Positions 1-8,062 of a stretch of 50,132 bases of DNA are shown piece after piece. The notes beneath the pieces were generated by a model. That model ran no database searches and was not told where the DNA came from. It saw only the letters and a program-made list of their open reading frames with translations. This DNA comes from Oscillospiraceae bacterium (GTDB taxonomy: Bacteria; Bacillota; Clostridia; UBA1212; UBA1255), in NCBI GenBank assembly GCA_015069165.1, contig SVJD01000011.1:1-50132 (forward strand), given 5' to 3'. The stretch's first letter is position 1. Each line of letters opens with the position of its first letter. The translations under genes and the position numbers were made by a program.

Positions 1-162
1 AGATGTTTCACAAAAGATAATATCCCAAAATCCGGTACGAATGTTGAAATGTCAATAGACTTTTACTACTAACAAATATGAATAATACTTGTAAAAAAGA
101 AAAAGTTTATTGATTGCTCTAACGACCAAAAATATTAAGTAATAATTGGAAAAAGCATTAGA

Positions 163-440
163 ACACCGCAGTGCCAATTATAGATTTTGTCCCAAAATGA
201 AAAATGATACAAAAAGTACCGCACTGCTGATTGAGGATTTTGTCCCGAAATGAAAAAAAGGACGAAAAGCACCGCAGTGCCAATTATAGGTTTTGTCTCA
301 AAATGAAATCGAGACAAAAAGTACCGCACTGCTGATTGAGGATTTTGTCCCGAAATGAAAAAAAGGACGAAAAGCACCGCGGCGCCAATTATAGGTTTTG
401 TCTCAAAATGAAATCGAGACAAAAAGTACCGCACTGCTGA
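163..440. repeat. 105-bp tandem repeat made of two alternating hairpin half-units (2.5 copies)
   Basis: Half-units of type A begin at 163, 269 and 374; half-units of type B begin at 216, 321 and 426 (the last is cut off near 440). Each half-unit is 52-53 bp and opens with ACCGCAGTGC (A) or ACCGCACTGC (B). It then carries TTTTGTC, an AAATGAAA-containing loop and a matching right arm. In A2 and A3 the arms are TTTTGTCTC and GAGACAAAA, which pair perfectly. In B they are TTTTGTCC and GGACGAAA, which pair with one G-U. The arms changed together, which favours a structured element over coding sequence. The minus strand is open through the array, but that protein would only be the repeat translated. 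I see nothing in 1-162 beyond AT-rich sequence. Confidence 0.85.
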
Positions 441-499
441 TTTTTTTAAAAGTAAGGTGTATTGTGTCTGGTTACCCAAATAGGTGGAGCTCTTTTTGG

Positions 500-529
500 T
501 TGACAAATCGGCGGTTAAAGTTGTATTAT
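500..529 (+). promoter_or_regulatory. Probable sigma-A promoter of valS
   Basis: TTGACA at 500-505 and TATTAT at 524-529 are separated by 18 bp. This is the only strong promoter-like pair between the repeat array and valS, and it leaves a leader of roughly 130 nt. I found no T-box antiterminator motif in that leader, although T-boxes are common upstream of tRNA synthetase genes in Bacillota. Confidence 0.6.
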
Positions 530-666
530 GAGACGATAGAAATGATGTATATTTATATACTTTTTACGAGTGTATAAGTTTAGCATGCGAGCCTTTAATA
601 AAAAGGCGGTATAAATTATAATGATTTTACAAAAACAAAATGAAAATAAGTGAGGAAAAGCAAGTT

Positions 667-3327
667 ATGAAAAAAGCAGATACCATGGCGAAAGTTTACG
701 ACCCGGCCGGAGTAGAAAAAAGAATATATCAGAACTGGGAAGAACAAGGCTACTTTAAAGGACATATAGATCCTGATAAAAAACCATTTACGATTGTAAT
801 TCCGCCTCCGAATATTACGGGACAGCTTCACATGGGACATGCACTTGATAATACACTTCAAGATATATTGATTCGTTTTAAAAGAATGCAAGGATTTGCA
901 GCTTTGTGGGTACCCGGCACAGACCATGCAAGTATTGCTACAGAGGCTAAAATCGTTGATGCTATGGCAAAAGAAGGCATCACAAAAGACGATATAGGCA
1001 GAGATGAATTCCTTAAAAGAGCTTGGGATTGGAAAGAGCTTTACGGTAACAGAATCATCAATCAGCTTAAATGCTTAGGAAGCTCTTGCGACTGGTCAAG
1101 ACTCAGATTCACGATGGACGAAGGTCTTTCAAAAGCCGTTCTTGAAGTTTTCGAGCGCCTTTACAATAAAGGTCTTATATACAGAGGTGAGAGAATAACA
1201 AACTGGTGCCCTCACTGTAATACGTCTATTTCAGATATTGAAGTAGAATACAAAGAAATGGAAGGCAGCTTCTGGTATATTAACTATCCTTTAGCAGACG
1301 GCAGCGGCTCACTCATGATTGCTACAACACGTCCTGAAACAATGCTCGGCGATACAGCGGTAGCAGTAAATCCTCAAGACGAGAAATATAGAGATTTAAT
1401 AGGAAAGAATCTCGTATTACCTTTAGTAAACAAAGAGATTCCGATTATAGCAGACGACTATGTTGAATTAGGCTTCGGAACAGGTGCTGTTAAAATTACA
1501 CCTGCACACGACCCCAACGACTTTGAAGTAGGTAAACGCCACAACTTGGAAGTTATAAAAGTACTTGACGACAGAGGTTTCGTAAACGAAAACGGCGGCA
1601 AGTATAAAGGAATGGATCGCTACGAAGCAAGAAAACAAATAATCAAAGATTTGGAAGATTTGGGACTCCTTGTAAAAATAGAACCCCATAAACATAATGT
1701 AGGTACTTGCCAACGTTGCGGTACAGTAGTAGAACCCATGGTTTCAAAACAATGGTATGTTAAAATGAAACCTTTGGCAGAGCCTGCAATCGAAGCAGTA
1801 AAAAAAGGCGATGTAAAATTCGTTCCGGACAGATTTTCCAAAATTTACTATAACTGGATGGAAAATATTCAAGACTGGTGTATTTCAAGACAGCTTTGGT
1901 GGGGACACAGAATACCCGCATATTACTGCGATAAGTGCGGCGAAACAGTTGTTTCAAAAACACAACCCGATGTATGTCCTAAATGCGGAGCAAAGAGCTT
2001 TACACAAGACCCTGATACATTGGATACATGGTTCAGTTCAGCATTGTGGCCTTTCTCAACATTAGGTTGGCCCGACAATACAGCAGATCTTAAATACTTC
2101 TATCCCACGGATGTACTCGTAACAGGTTACGATATTATATTCTTCTGGGTAGCAAGAATGATTTTCTCAGCATGCGAACAAATGGGAGAAGCACCGTTCA
2201 AACACGTTCTTATTCACGGTTTGGTACGCGACTCACAAGGACGCAAAATGTCAAAATCACTCGGTAACGGAATAGACCCGTTGGAAGTTATTGACGAATA
2301 CGGCACAGATGCTTTGCGCTTTGCATTAACATCCGGTAACGCGCCCGGAAATGACCAGAGATATTTGCCCGAAAAAGTTGAAGCAGCAAGAAACTTTGCA
2401 AACAAAATTTGGAATGCAACAAGATTTGTTCTTCTTAATTTTGATGAAGAGCCTGATTTCTCAAAGGTAGACAAAAACAAATTTACAACAGCAGACAAGT
2501 GGATTTTGTCATCATGCAACAAATTGATAAAAGAAGTAACAGAAAACTTGGAAAAATTTGAGCTTGGTGTAGCACTTGCAAAAGTATATGACTTTATGTG
2601 GGATTGCTTCTGCGACTGGTATATTGAGTTCGCAAAACCACGTCTTTTCGACGAAACAGATTCCACAAGACTTGAAGCACAGTATGTACTCAATGATGTA
2701 CTCATTAAGTGCTTAAAGCTTTTGCATCCTTTTATGCCGTTTATCACAGAAGAATTGTACCAGAGCTTATACAAAGATTCAGACAGCATAATGATTTCAA
2801 AGTGGCCTGAGTATGACGAAAATCTCAATTACGCAAGCGACGAGAAACATATGGAAACTGTTATAAGTGCAATAAGAGCAATAAGAAATATTCGCCTCGA
2901 AATGAATGTTCCCGCTTCACAAAAAGCGAACATCATTTTCGTAGCAAAAGGCGACACAGCAAACGCTATCGGTAATTCAGAAGCACTCTTTATAAAAATG
3001 GCATCGGCATCCGGCATAAAAGTACAGGAAGACAAAGACGGAATTCCGGAAGACGCCGCTGCAGCAGTGGTAGACGGTGCGGAAATATACATTCCGCTTG
3101 ATGAGTTGATTGACTTCGAAAAAGAAATCGAAAGACTTACAAAGGAAAAAGAAAATCTTCAAAAAGAACTTGACCGTGTAAACGGCAAGCTCAGCAACGA
3201 AAGATTTATCTCAAAAGCACCCCAAAAGGTTGTTGATGAAGAAAAAGAAAAATTAATAAAATATCAACAAATGTTTGATAATGTAAGTGAAAGACTTGTA
3301 AATTTAAGAAAGAGGTTTGATGCCTGA
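667..3327 (+). CDS. valS: Valine--tRNA ligase
   Basis: This cytoplasmic class I synthetase charges tRNA-Val and edits mischarged threonine. It has 886 residues from the start chosen, a normal family length. The ATP-binding signature HMGH is at residues 55-58 after PPPNITGQL, and KMSKS is at 527-531. Paired cysteine knuckles (CQRCG, then CDKCG and CPKCG) lie in the editing and catalytic regions. The C-terminal 60 or so residues are Lys/Glu-rich and look like the usual ValS coiled coil. The ATG at 667 is preferred because GAGGAAAAG lies at 652-660; an ATG at 640 in the same frame is also possible. The stop overlaps the next start by one base (TGATG), so the downstream DRTGG gene is probably translationally coupled to valS. 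Confidence 0.98.
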   Translation: MKKADTMAKVYDPAGVEKRIYQNWEEQGYFKGHIDPDKKPFTIVIPPPNITGQLHMGHALDNTLQDILIRFKRMQGFAALWVPGTDHASIATEAKIVDAMAKEGITKDDIGRDEFLKRAWDWKELYGNRIINQLKCLGSSCDWSRLRFTMDEGLSKAVLEVFERLYNKGLIYRGERITNWCPHCNTSISDIEVEYKEMEGSFWYINYPLADGSGSLMIATTRPETMLGDTAVAVNPQDEKYRDLIGKNLVLPLVNKEIPIIADDYVELGFGTGAVKITPAHDPNDFEVGKRHNLEVIKVLDDRGFVNENGGKYKGMDRYEARKQIIKDLEDLGLLVKIEPHKHNVGTCQRCGTVVEPMVSKQWYVKMKPLAEPAIEAVKKGDVKFVPDRFSKIYYNWMENIQDWCISRQLWWGHRIPAYYCDKCGETVVSKTQPDVCPKCGAKSFTQDPDTLDTWFSSALWPFSTLGWPDNTADLKYFYPTDVLVTGYDIIFFWVARMIFSACEQMGEAPFKHVLIHGLVRDSQGRKMSKSLGNGIDPLEVIDEYGTDALRFALTSGNAPGNDQRYLPEKVEAARNFANKIWNATRFVLLNFDEEPDFSKVDKNKFTTADKWILSSCNKLIKEVTENLEKFELGVALAKVYDFMWDCFCDWYIEFAKPRLFDETDSTRLEAQYVLNDVLIKCLKLLHPFMPFITEELYQSLYKDSDSIMISKWPEYDENLNYASDEKHMETVISAIRAIRNIRLEMNVPASQKANIIFVAKGDTANAIGNSEALFIKMASASGIKVQEDKDGIPEDAAAAVVDGAEIYIPLDELIDFEKEIERLTKEKENLQKELDRVNGKLSNERFISKAPQKVVDEEKEKLIKYQQMFDNVSERLVNLRKRFDA

Positions 3328-3683
3328 TGCTTAAAGTAAGAGAAATCATAGACATACTGGATGCCCAAATTCTCGTGGGAGAAGAAAATTTAGATCTTGA
3401 AATCTATTCCGGCTGCGGTGCGGATCTTATGAGCGACGTTATGGCTTTTGTAAAAGAAAGCGTAATTCTTTGTACAGGTTTGGTAAATCCGCAAGTTGTT
3501 CGTACCTGCGAAATGATGGACATTAAAGTAATTTGCTTCGTTCGCGGTAAAGTGCCCGGAGAAAATATTGTAGAGCTTGCAAAAGAAATGGGAATAACAG
3601 TTCTCACAACGAAACATCCGCTTTTTATAACATGCGGTAAGCTTTACGATGCAGGCATTGTAGGAAAGGGTGTCTGGGATTGA
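3327..3683 (+). CDS. DRTGG domain protein (first copy)
   Basis: This 118-residue soluble protein consists of one DRTGG-like domain, a small fold also found in pyruvate-kinase-linked and CBS-containing regulators, with no settled biochemical role. Visible features are an N-terminal LKVREIIDILDAQILVG segment, a central stretch with ILCTGLVNPQ, and an ITVLTTKHPLF motif near the C-terminus, where this family usually has a T-x-x-x-x-F-like element. It begins one base inside the valS stop, with AAAGAGG at 3310-3316 as ribosome binding site, and it overlaps the next gene by four bases. In Clostridia such proteins sit beside hydrogenase-related genes, so a ligand-sensing role in that module is an inference. 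A second, diverged copy lies at 5469-5804. Confidence 0.8.
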   Translation: MLKVREIIDILDAQILVGEENLDLEIYSGCGADLMSDVMAFVKESVILCTGLVNPQVVRTCEMMDIKVICFVRGKVPGENIVELAKEMGITVLTTKHPLFITCGKLYDAGIVGKGVWD

Positions 3684-4111
3684 ACGGACAGGCAATAACA
3701 TTACATTATGATATTGATGCCGCAGACTTTTCTGCGGCAGGAGAAGCTTCCAGCGGCGTTAAAAGAACGCTTAATCAATTGGGAGTGAACCCTGCTGTAG
3801 TTAAGCGAGTAGCCATAGCAATGTATGAAGCAGAAATTAACGCGATAATTCATGCAGGCGGCGGCGCGGCAGACATTGCAATAACACCGCAAAAGGTTGA
3901 AGTGAAAATTTCAGACAACGGACCCGGTATACCCGATTTGGAAAAAGCAATGACAGCTGGATGGTCTACAGCATCAGAAACTGTCCGTGAACTCGGATTC
4001 GGAGCAGGTATGGGACTTCCCAATATGAGACGTTATACTGACGAAATGAAAGTCGAAAGCAAGGTTGGCGAAGGTACCGTTGTGACATTAATAGTAAATA
4101 TTGATAATTAA
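3680..4111 (+). CDS. RsbW-like ATP-binding (HATPase) protein
   Basis: This 143-residue GHKL-fold ATPase resembles anti-sigma factor kinases of the RsbW/SpoIIAB type. The N box is EAEINAIIHAGGG, the G1 box is DNGPGIPD and the glycine-rich lid is GFGAGMGLPNMRRY. There is no dimerisation or phospho-accepting histidine domain, so it is not a complete histidine kinase. The start is a TTG at 3680 that overlaps the previous stop by four bases; AGGAAAGGG at 3662-3670 is a strong ribosome binding site. Its place between a DRTGG protein and a hydrogenase-like protein suggests that it carries a signal by phosphorylating or binding a partner. No anti-sigma antagonist or sigma factor is encoded in the window, so its target is unknown. 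Confidence 0.82.
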   Translation: MNGQAITLHYDIDAADFSAAGEASSGVKRTLNQLGVNPAVVKRVAIAMYEAEINAIIHAGGGAADIAITPQKVEVKISDNGPGIPDLEKAMTAGWSTASETVRELGFGAGMGLPNMRRYTDEMKVESKVGEGTVVTLIVNIDN

Positions 4112-4138
4112 TATATAAACATATCAGAGGTGCTGAGT

Positions 4139-5482
4139 ATGTCAGGAGAATATAGTCATTCCGTAATGTTGGACGAGAAGCTATGCAAAGGCTGTACAAA
4201 CTGCATTAAAAAATGCCCGATGGAAGCCATTCGCGTGCAACATGGCAAAGCTAAAATTTTAAATGACAGATGTATAGACTGCGGAGAGTGTATCAGAACT
4301 TGCCCGTATAAGGCAAAAGTTGCCCTTACAGACTCGTGGGATTTGTTAGCGGAATATAAATATACGATTGCATTGCCGGCACCCTCGCTTTATATGCAGT
4401 TTGACTTGAATACATATTCAAGAAAACACATAATGGCCGCATTGAAAAAATTAGGCTTTGACTACGTGTATGAAGTAGCCAGAGGTGCGGAAATTTCCAC
4501 CATTTTAACAAATAAATATCTTCACGAAAACAAAGAAAAATGGCCTCTTATTTCCACAGCTTGCCCTGCGGTTGTAAGACTAATACAATTAAGATATCCT
4601 AATTTGATACCGCATCTTATGCCTATTAAATCACCTATGGAAATAGCAGCGCAAAATGCAAGACGAGAATTTTGCAAAATTAACGGCGTAGAGCCTGAAG
4701 ATGTGGGCGTATTCTTTATATCGCCTTGCGCAGCAAAAATGACTAGTGTTAAAGCACCGCTTGAAGTACATAAATCAGGTGTAAACGGCGTAATTCCCAT
4801 AAAAACAGTATATTTTAAAATATTAAAATTACTTTCCAAAATGAAACAACAAGATGTGGATGATATTATGCTCCAAGCAGGCAAATACGGCGTCAGATGG
4901 GCATCTACAGGCGGAGAAGCACTTTCTATAGACTCTAAAAGGGTATTGTACGTAGACGGTATTCAAAACGTAGTAAAAGTGCTTGAAGATTTGGAAGATG
5001 ACAAGATTAAAAATATAGAATTCATCGAAGCCTCTGCTTGTACAGGCGGTTGTACCGGAGGTCCGTTGACGGTAGAAAATATGTACGTTGCAAAAAACAG
5101 AAGCCGACAGCAATTAGAAGACGAGCCGGCTGAATATAAAGAAATAGAAGATTGGGAGCTTGAAGATACTGCGTGGGAAAAGACAATCGAGCATTATGAA
5201 ATCAGTAAGTTGGATCCGGATATGTTCAAAGCGATGGAAAAACTCAACAAAATGAACGAAATATACGAGCAATTGCCGGCGCTTGATTGCGGCGCGTGCG
5301 GTTCGCCGAGCTGCAGAGCTTTAGCAGAAGACGTAGTAAGAGGCAAAGCCAAAACAACAGATTGCATTTTTATTCTCAGACGAAAAATCAGAAAACTTGC
5401 TAACGAAATGATGATGGTAAACAGCGGGTTGGATGATGGCATTGACGAGAAGAATTCGGAGGCAGAAAATGAAAATAAGTGA
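4139..5482 (+). CDS. HydS-like [FeFe]-hydrogenase-related iron-sulfur protein (putative sensor)
   Basis: This 447-residue protein has three parts. At the N-terminus are two [4Fe-4S] ferredoxin motifs (CKGCTNCIKKC and CIDCGECIRTC, roughly residues 16-61). A hydrogenase large-subunit domain follows, with H-cluster motifs T-A-C-P (C142), SPCAAK (C197) and SACTGGCTGG (C301, C305). A C-terminal Fe-S cluster domain carries CGACGSPSC and a later cysteine (about 380-420). The motifs differ from the catalytic TSC(C/S)PGW, MPC and MACPGGCxxGGG pattern seen in hydA here, and resemble group C or related sensory proteins. Unlike classical HydS, I see no PAS domain. The ATG at 4139 follows CAGAGGTG at 4125-4132. 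Its last 14 bases overlap the second DRTGG gene. Sensing of H2 or redox state is an inference. Confidence 0.85.
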   Translation: MSGEYSHSVMLDEKLCKGCTNCIKKCPMEAIRVQHGKAKILNDRCIDCGECIRTCPYKAKVALTDSWDLLAEYKYTIALPAPSLYMQFDLNTYSRKHIMAALKKLGFDYVYEVARGAEISTILTNKYLHENKEKWPLISTACPAVVRLIQLRYPNLIPHLMPIKSPMEIAAQNARREFCKINGVEPEDVGVFFISPCAAKMTSVKAPLEVHKSGVNGVIPIKTVYFKILKLLSKMKQQDVDDIMLQAGKYGVRWASTGGEALSIDSKRVLYVDGIQNVVKVLEDLEDDKIKNIEFIEASACTGGCTGGPLTVENMYVAKNRSRQQLEDEPAEYKEIEDWELEDTAWEKTIEHYEISKLDPDMFKAMEKLNKMNEIYEQLPALDCGACGSPSCRALAEDVVRGKAKTTDCIFILRRKIRKLANEMMMVNSGLDDGIDEKNSEAENENK

Positions 5483-5804
5483 TATTTTAGAAGAATGTAA
5501 ACTTAAATTGGTCACAGGAAACCCGGACAGAGATATAAAAGGATATTACGCTTGCGACCTTTTAAGCTGGGCAATATCACACGCAAATGAAGGCGATTTG
5601 TGGGTTACGGTAATGAATAATATAAATATTCTTGCAGTAGCATCTCTTGTAGATGTGTCTTGCATTGTTATTCCCGAAGATATAGAAATACCGCAGGCAT
5701 TGATTGAAAAAGCGCAGGAAAGGGAAGTTACGCTGCTCTCGACACCTTTGCAGGCGGCGGAGCTTATAATTAAAGCTCATGAATTTTCAAAAAATATCGG
5801 TTGA
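5469..5804 (+). CDS. DRTGG domain protein (second copy)
   Basis: This 111-residue paralogue of the protein at 3327 keeps the same order: MKISDILEECKLKLVTG at the start, a central VNILAVASLVDVSCIVI-like sheet region, and a VTLLSTPLQAAEL element near the C-terminus. It starts at the ATG at 5469 because GGAGGC lies at 5458-5463; this places the start inside the end of the hydrogenase-like gene. It overlaps the PHP gene downstream by 26 bp. Paired DRTGG proteins flanking a hydrogenase-related sensor suggest a heteromeric or paired ligand-binding arrangement, but no ligand can be named from sequence. Confidence 0.78.
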   Translation: MKISDILEECKLKLVTGNPDRDIKGYYACDLLSWAISHANEGDLWVTVMNNINILAVASLVDVSCIVIPEDIEIPQALIEKAQEREVTLLSTPLQAAELIIKAHEFSKNIG

Positions 5805-6519
5805 CCTTCATATACACTCCGTACTTTCGCCTTGCGGAGATGTGATGATGACACCCGGAAATCTCGTTGGAATGGCAAAAATCAACGGGCTTGATGCGGT
5901 TGCGCTTACAGACCATAATGCTATGCAAAATATTCCGTCAGCCATCAGAATGGGCAAAGAATACGATGTAGTGGTAATACCGGGAATGGAATTGGAAACA
6001 GCAGAGGAAATTCATGTTGTATGTCTTTTCGAAGATGTGGAAAAATTAAGTGAATTTCAAAAAATTGTGATAGACTCTTTTGGCGGCGAAATACCGTCAA
6101 ACAGACCTGAAATATTCGGAAAACAGCTTATTTACAACGAAGAAGACGAAGAATGCGGAGAACTTGAAAGAATGCTCCTTATTCCGTCAAAAATCAACAT
6201 AGACGATGTTTTCGAAATTGTGGAAAATTTAGGCGGAATAGCATTCCCGGCACACGTGGACAGGGATTCATACAGCGTGCTTACAACCCTCGGAATGTTG
6301 CCGTACGGATACAAGAATGGCTTCGTGGAAATTTCCTGTGAATGTGATAAAGAAGCACTTTTGAAAAATTACCCTGAATTGGAAAACTACAAGCTATTAC
6401 CATCGTCAGATGCGCATTATATTGATAAAATACAAGAGGCAGGCGGGGCAGAACTGCTTGTGGAAGAATTGAGCGCAAAAGGGGTAATAGAAGCACTCCG
6501 AAACAACAGAATTGTGTGA
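5779..6519 (+). CDS. PHP-family metal-dependent phosphoesterase
   Basis: This 246-residue PHP-domain protein shows the metal-ligand motifs of the family in order: DLHIHSVLSPCGD (H11, H13), LTDHN (D and H near residue 54), GMELET, a FPAHVDR histidine near residue 160 and SSDAH near residue 213. PHP enzymes hydrolyse phosphoesters such as histidinol phosphate, nucleotide phosphates or 3',5'-bisphosphates; the substrate here is unknown. The ATG at 5779 lies inside the preceding DRTGG gene, so the two are probably translated together. It closes the module that starts at 3327, and the next promoter begins 9 bp after its stop. As the only recognisable hydrolase in that module, it could be its output enzyme (inference). 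Confidence 0.88.
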   Translation: MNFQKISVDLHIHSVLSPCGDVMMTPGNLVGMAKINGLDAVALTDHNAMQNIPSAIRMGKEYDVVVIPGMELETAEEIHVVCLFEDVEKLSEFQKIVIDSFGGEIPSNRPEIFGKQLIYNEEDEECGELERMLLIPSKINIDDVFEIVENLGGIAFPAHVDRDSYSVLTTLGMLPYGYKNGFVEISCECDKEALLKNYPELENYKLLPSSDAHYIDKIQEAGGAELLVEELSAKGVIEALRNNRIV

Positions 6520-6528
6520 ATTTTGAGG

Positions 6529-6557
6529 TTGCTATTTGGGGTAATTTGTTATATAAT
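6529..6557 (+). promoter_or_regulatory. Promoter of the hydrogenase operon
   Basis: TTGCTA at 6529-6534 and a consensus TATAAT at 6552-6557 are separated by 17 bp. The pair lies just after the PHP stop codon, leaving about 75 nt of leader before hydC (GGAGG at 6627-6631). The hydrogenase subunits can therefore be transcribed separately from the upstream sensor-like genes. Confidence 0.72.
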
Positions 6558-6640
6558 AAATTGATTTAAAAGAATGTATTTTTAACAAGCATTTTTTGTA
6601 ATTATTCAATATACATTTTATAAGATGGAGGTCAAAAAAT

Positions 6641-7120
6641 ATGGGTAACAATTGTGAATGTTGTAACGATGAGAAGCTCGCAAAATTGCAAGCTATCATT
6701 GAAGAAAACAAGGACAAGCAAGGAGCTCTTATTCATGTACTTCATGATGCGCAGCTTATCTACGGATATTTGCCTATCGAAGTTCAAAAAGTTATTGCAG
6801 AAGGCATGAATATACCTTTGGCAGAGGTTTACGGAGTTGTAACTTTTTATGCTCAATTCTCACTTAAACCAAAGGGAGAGTACAAGATTTCAATTTGTCT
6901 TGGTACAGCATGCTATGTAAAGGGAGCAGATCTTGTTCTTGATAAATTCAAAGAACAACTTAATATCGAAGTCGGTGATTGCACAGAGGACGGTAAGTTT
7001 TCACTTGACGCTTGTCGTTGCATCGGTGCTTGCGGACTTGCACCCGTACTTACTGTAAACAACGATGTATACGGTCGTCTCGTTCCTGAGGATGTTCCCG
7101 GAATTTTGGCGAAGTATTAA
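6641..7120 (+). CDS. hydC: NuoE-like [2Fe-2S] subunit of NAD-dependent [FeFe]-hydrogenase (HydC/HndA)
   Basis: This 159-residue thioredoxin-like ferredoxin is the small subunit of the soluble NADH-linked hydrogenase. The four cluster ligands are visible as CLGTAC in the first half of the motif and CRCIGAC in the second, as in NuoE and HndA. An N-terminal helical region (residues 15-70) with GALIHVLHDAQLIYGYLP matches the NuoE family. It is the first gene after the operon promoter. It passes electrons within the complex formed with HydB and HydA; the whole enzyme is cytoplasmic. Length and motifs are ordinary. Confidence 0.95.
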   Translation: MGNNCECCNDEKLAKLQAIIEENKDKQGALIHVLHDAQLIYGYLPIEVQKVIAEGMNIPLAEVYGVVTFYAQFSLKPKGEYKISICLGTACYVKGADLVLDKFKEQLNIEVGDCTEDGKFSLDACRCIGACGLAPVLTVNNDVYGRLVPEDVPGILAKY

Positions 7121-7123
7121 GAT

Positions 7124-7693
7124 ATGTTACGCGATCTTTCATTGCACATTCTTGATTTGGCGCAGAATTCCATAACAGCCGGCGCAGAGAAAATAGAAAT
7201 CGTTGTAGCAAGTGACGAGAATAATGAGTTTCTTGCTTTAAGTATTAAAGACAACGGTTGCGGAATGTCGGCGGAATTTTTGGCTTCGGTAGCAGACCCG
7301 TTCACCACAAGCAGAACAACAAGAAAAGTAGGAATGGGAATTCCTTTTTTCAAACTTGCCTGCGACCAAGCGGGCGGCGAGTTTTCGATATGTTCGGTAA
7401 TGAATGAAGGCACAGAGCTTAAAGGCTCTTTTGAAATCGAAAACATAGACAGATTGCCGCTGGGAGATGTGGGAGATACGGTAGCTTTTATGATATCCTC
7501 AGCACCGCAAATCAGATTTTTGGTAACGCTAAAATCCGTAAAAGGTGAGTTTGTGTTTGATACAGAGGCAGTAAAAGAGGAAATAGGAGAAGTTCCGATA
7601 ACGGAGTACGAGATATTGCAATGGATTAAAGAATATGTAAATGAGAATGTTCAAATTATTTTCGGAGGTGTTCTGAATGAAATCATTGGCTGA
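7124..7693 (+). CDS. HATPase-domain protein within the hydrogenase operon
   Basis: This 189-residue protein has a GHKL ATPase domain in its first 110 residues: N box LHILDLAQNSITAGA, G1 box DNGCGM and a lid with RKVGMGIPFFK. There is no phospho-accepting histidine or sensor domain. The C-terminal 75 residues are unassigned. The same position, between the HydC and HydD equivalents, is held by a kinase-like gene called hydE in Acetobacterium woodii (order hydC-E-D-B-A), which this operon matches. It is not shown to be a catalytic subunit and may be regulatory. The gene starts 3 bases after hydC with only a weak ribosome binding site, so coupling is likely, and it overlaps the next gene by 17 bp. 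Confidence 0.85.
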   Translation: MLRDLSLHILDLAQNSITAGAEKIEIVVASDENNEFLALSIKDNGCGMSAEFLASVADPFTTSRTTRKVGMGIPFFKLACDQAGGEFSICSVMNEGTELKGSFEIENIDRLPLGDVGDTVAFMISSAPQIRFLVTLKSVKGEFVFDTEAVKEEIGEVPITEYEILQWIKEYVNENVQIIFGGVLNEIIG

Positions 7694-8045
7694 ATTAAAA
7701 GCAATTAAAGAAAAAACACAAAATGAGCTCGCTATGAGAAATGCACAGAACGGTATTCGTATCGTAGTTGGTATGGCAACTTGCGGTATAGCTGCAGGAG
7801 CAAGACCTGTAATGAATGCATTTATGGATGAGATTCAAAAAAGAAATATTACACATGCTACAGTAGGTATGACAGGCTGCATCGGCATGTGCAGACTTGA
7901 GCCTATCGTTGAAGTAATCGACAAAGAAGGCAACAAAGTTACTTATGTAAAAATGGACGCAGACAAAGCAGTTCGCGTTGTAACCGAGCACATTGTAAAC
8001 GGCAGCGTAGTTAGCGAATACACAATCGGTGCTGTTCAAGACTGA
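7677..8045 (+). CDS. hydD: (2Fe-2S) ferredoxin-domain subunit (HydD/HndB-like)
   Basis: This 122-residue thioredoxin-like [2Fe-2S] protein matches the HndB family. Cluster ligand candidates are the cysteine in MATCGIAAGA and two in TGCIGMCRLEP; the first motif has only one cysteine, where HydC has two. That is normal for many HndB-like proteins, and some may lack a stable cluster. The N-terminal 25 residues are Lys/Glu-rich and helical. The gene starts inside the end of the ATPase gene, after GGAGG near 7666, and is followed by hydB after an 18-base gap holding AAGGAGG. Confidence 0.9.
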   Translation: MKSLAELKAIKEKTQNELAMRNAQNGIRIVVGMATCGIAAGARPVMNAFMDEIQKRNITHATVGMTGCIGMCRLEPIVEVIDKEGNKVTYVKMDADKAVRVVTEHIVNGSVVSEYTIGAVQD

Positions 8046-8062
8046 TAAGGAGGATATGATTT

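Noticed and set aside
163-440. CRISPR array
   Set aside because: The units adjoin without variable spacers; the alternating half-units are related to each other.
135-506. Minus-strand open frame of 123 codons across the hairpin repeats
   Set aside because: Its product is only the translated repeat, the arms show pairing changes, and there is no convincing ribosome binding site.
530-666. T-box riboswitch upstream of valS
   Set aside because: The leader of roughly 130 nt lacks the conserved antiterminator sequence and a terminator stem. GTACCGC in the repeats upstream resembles only a short part of the T-box motif.
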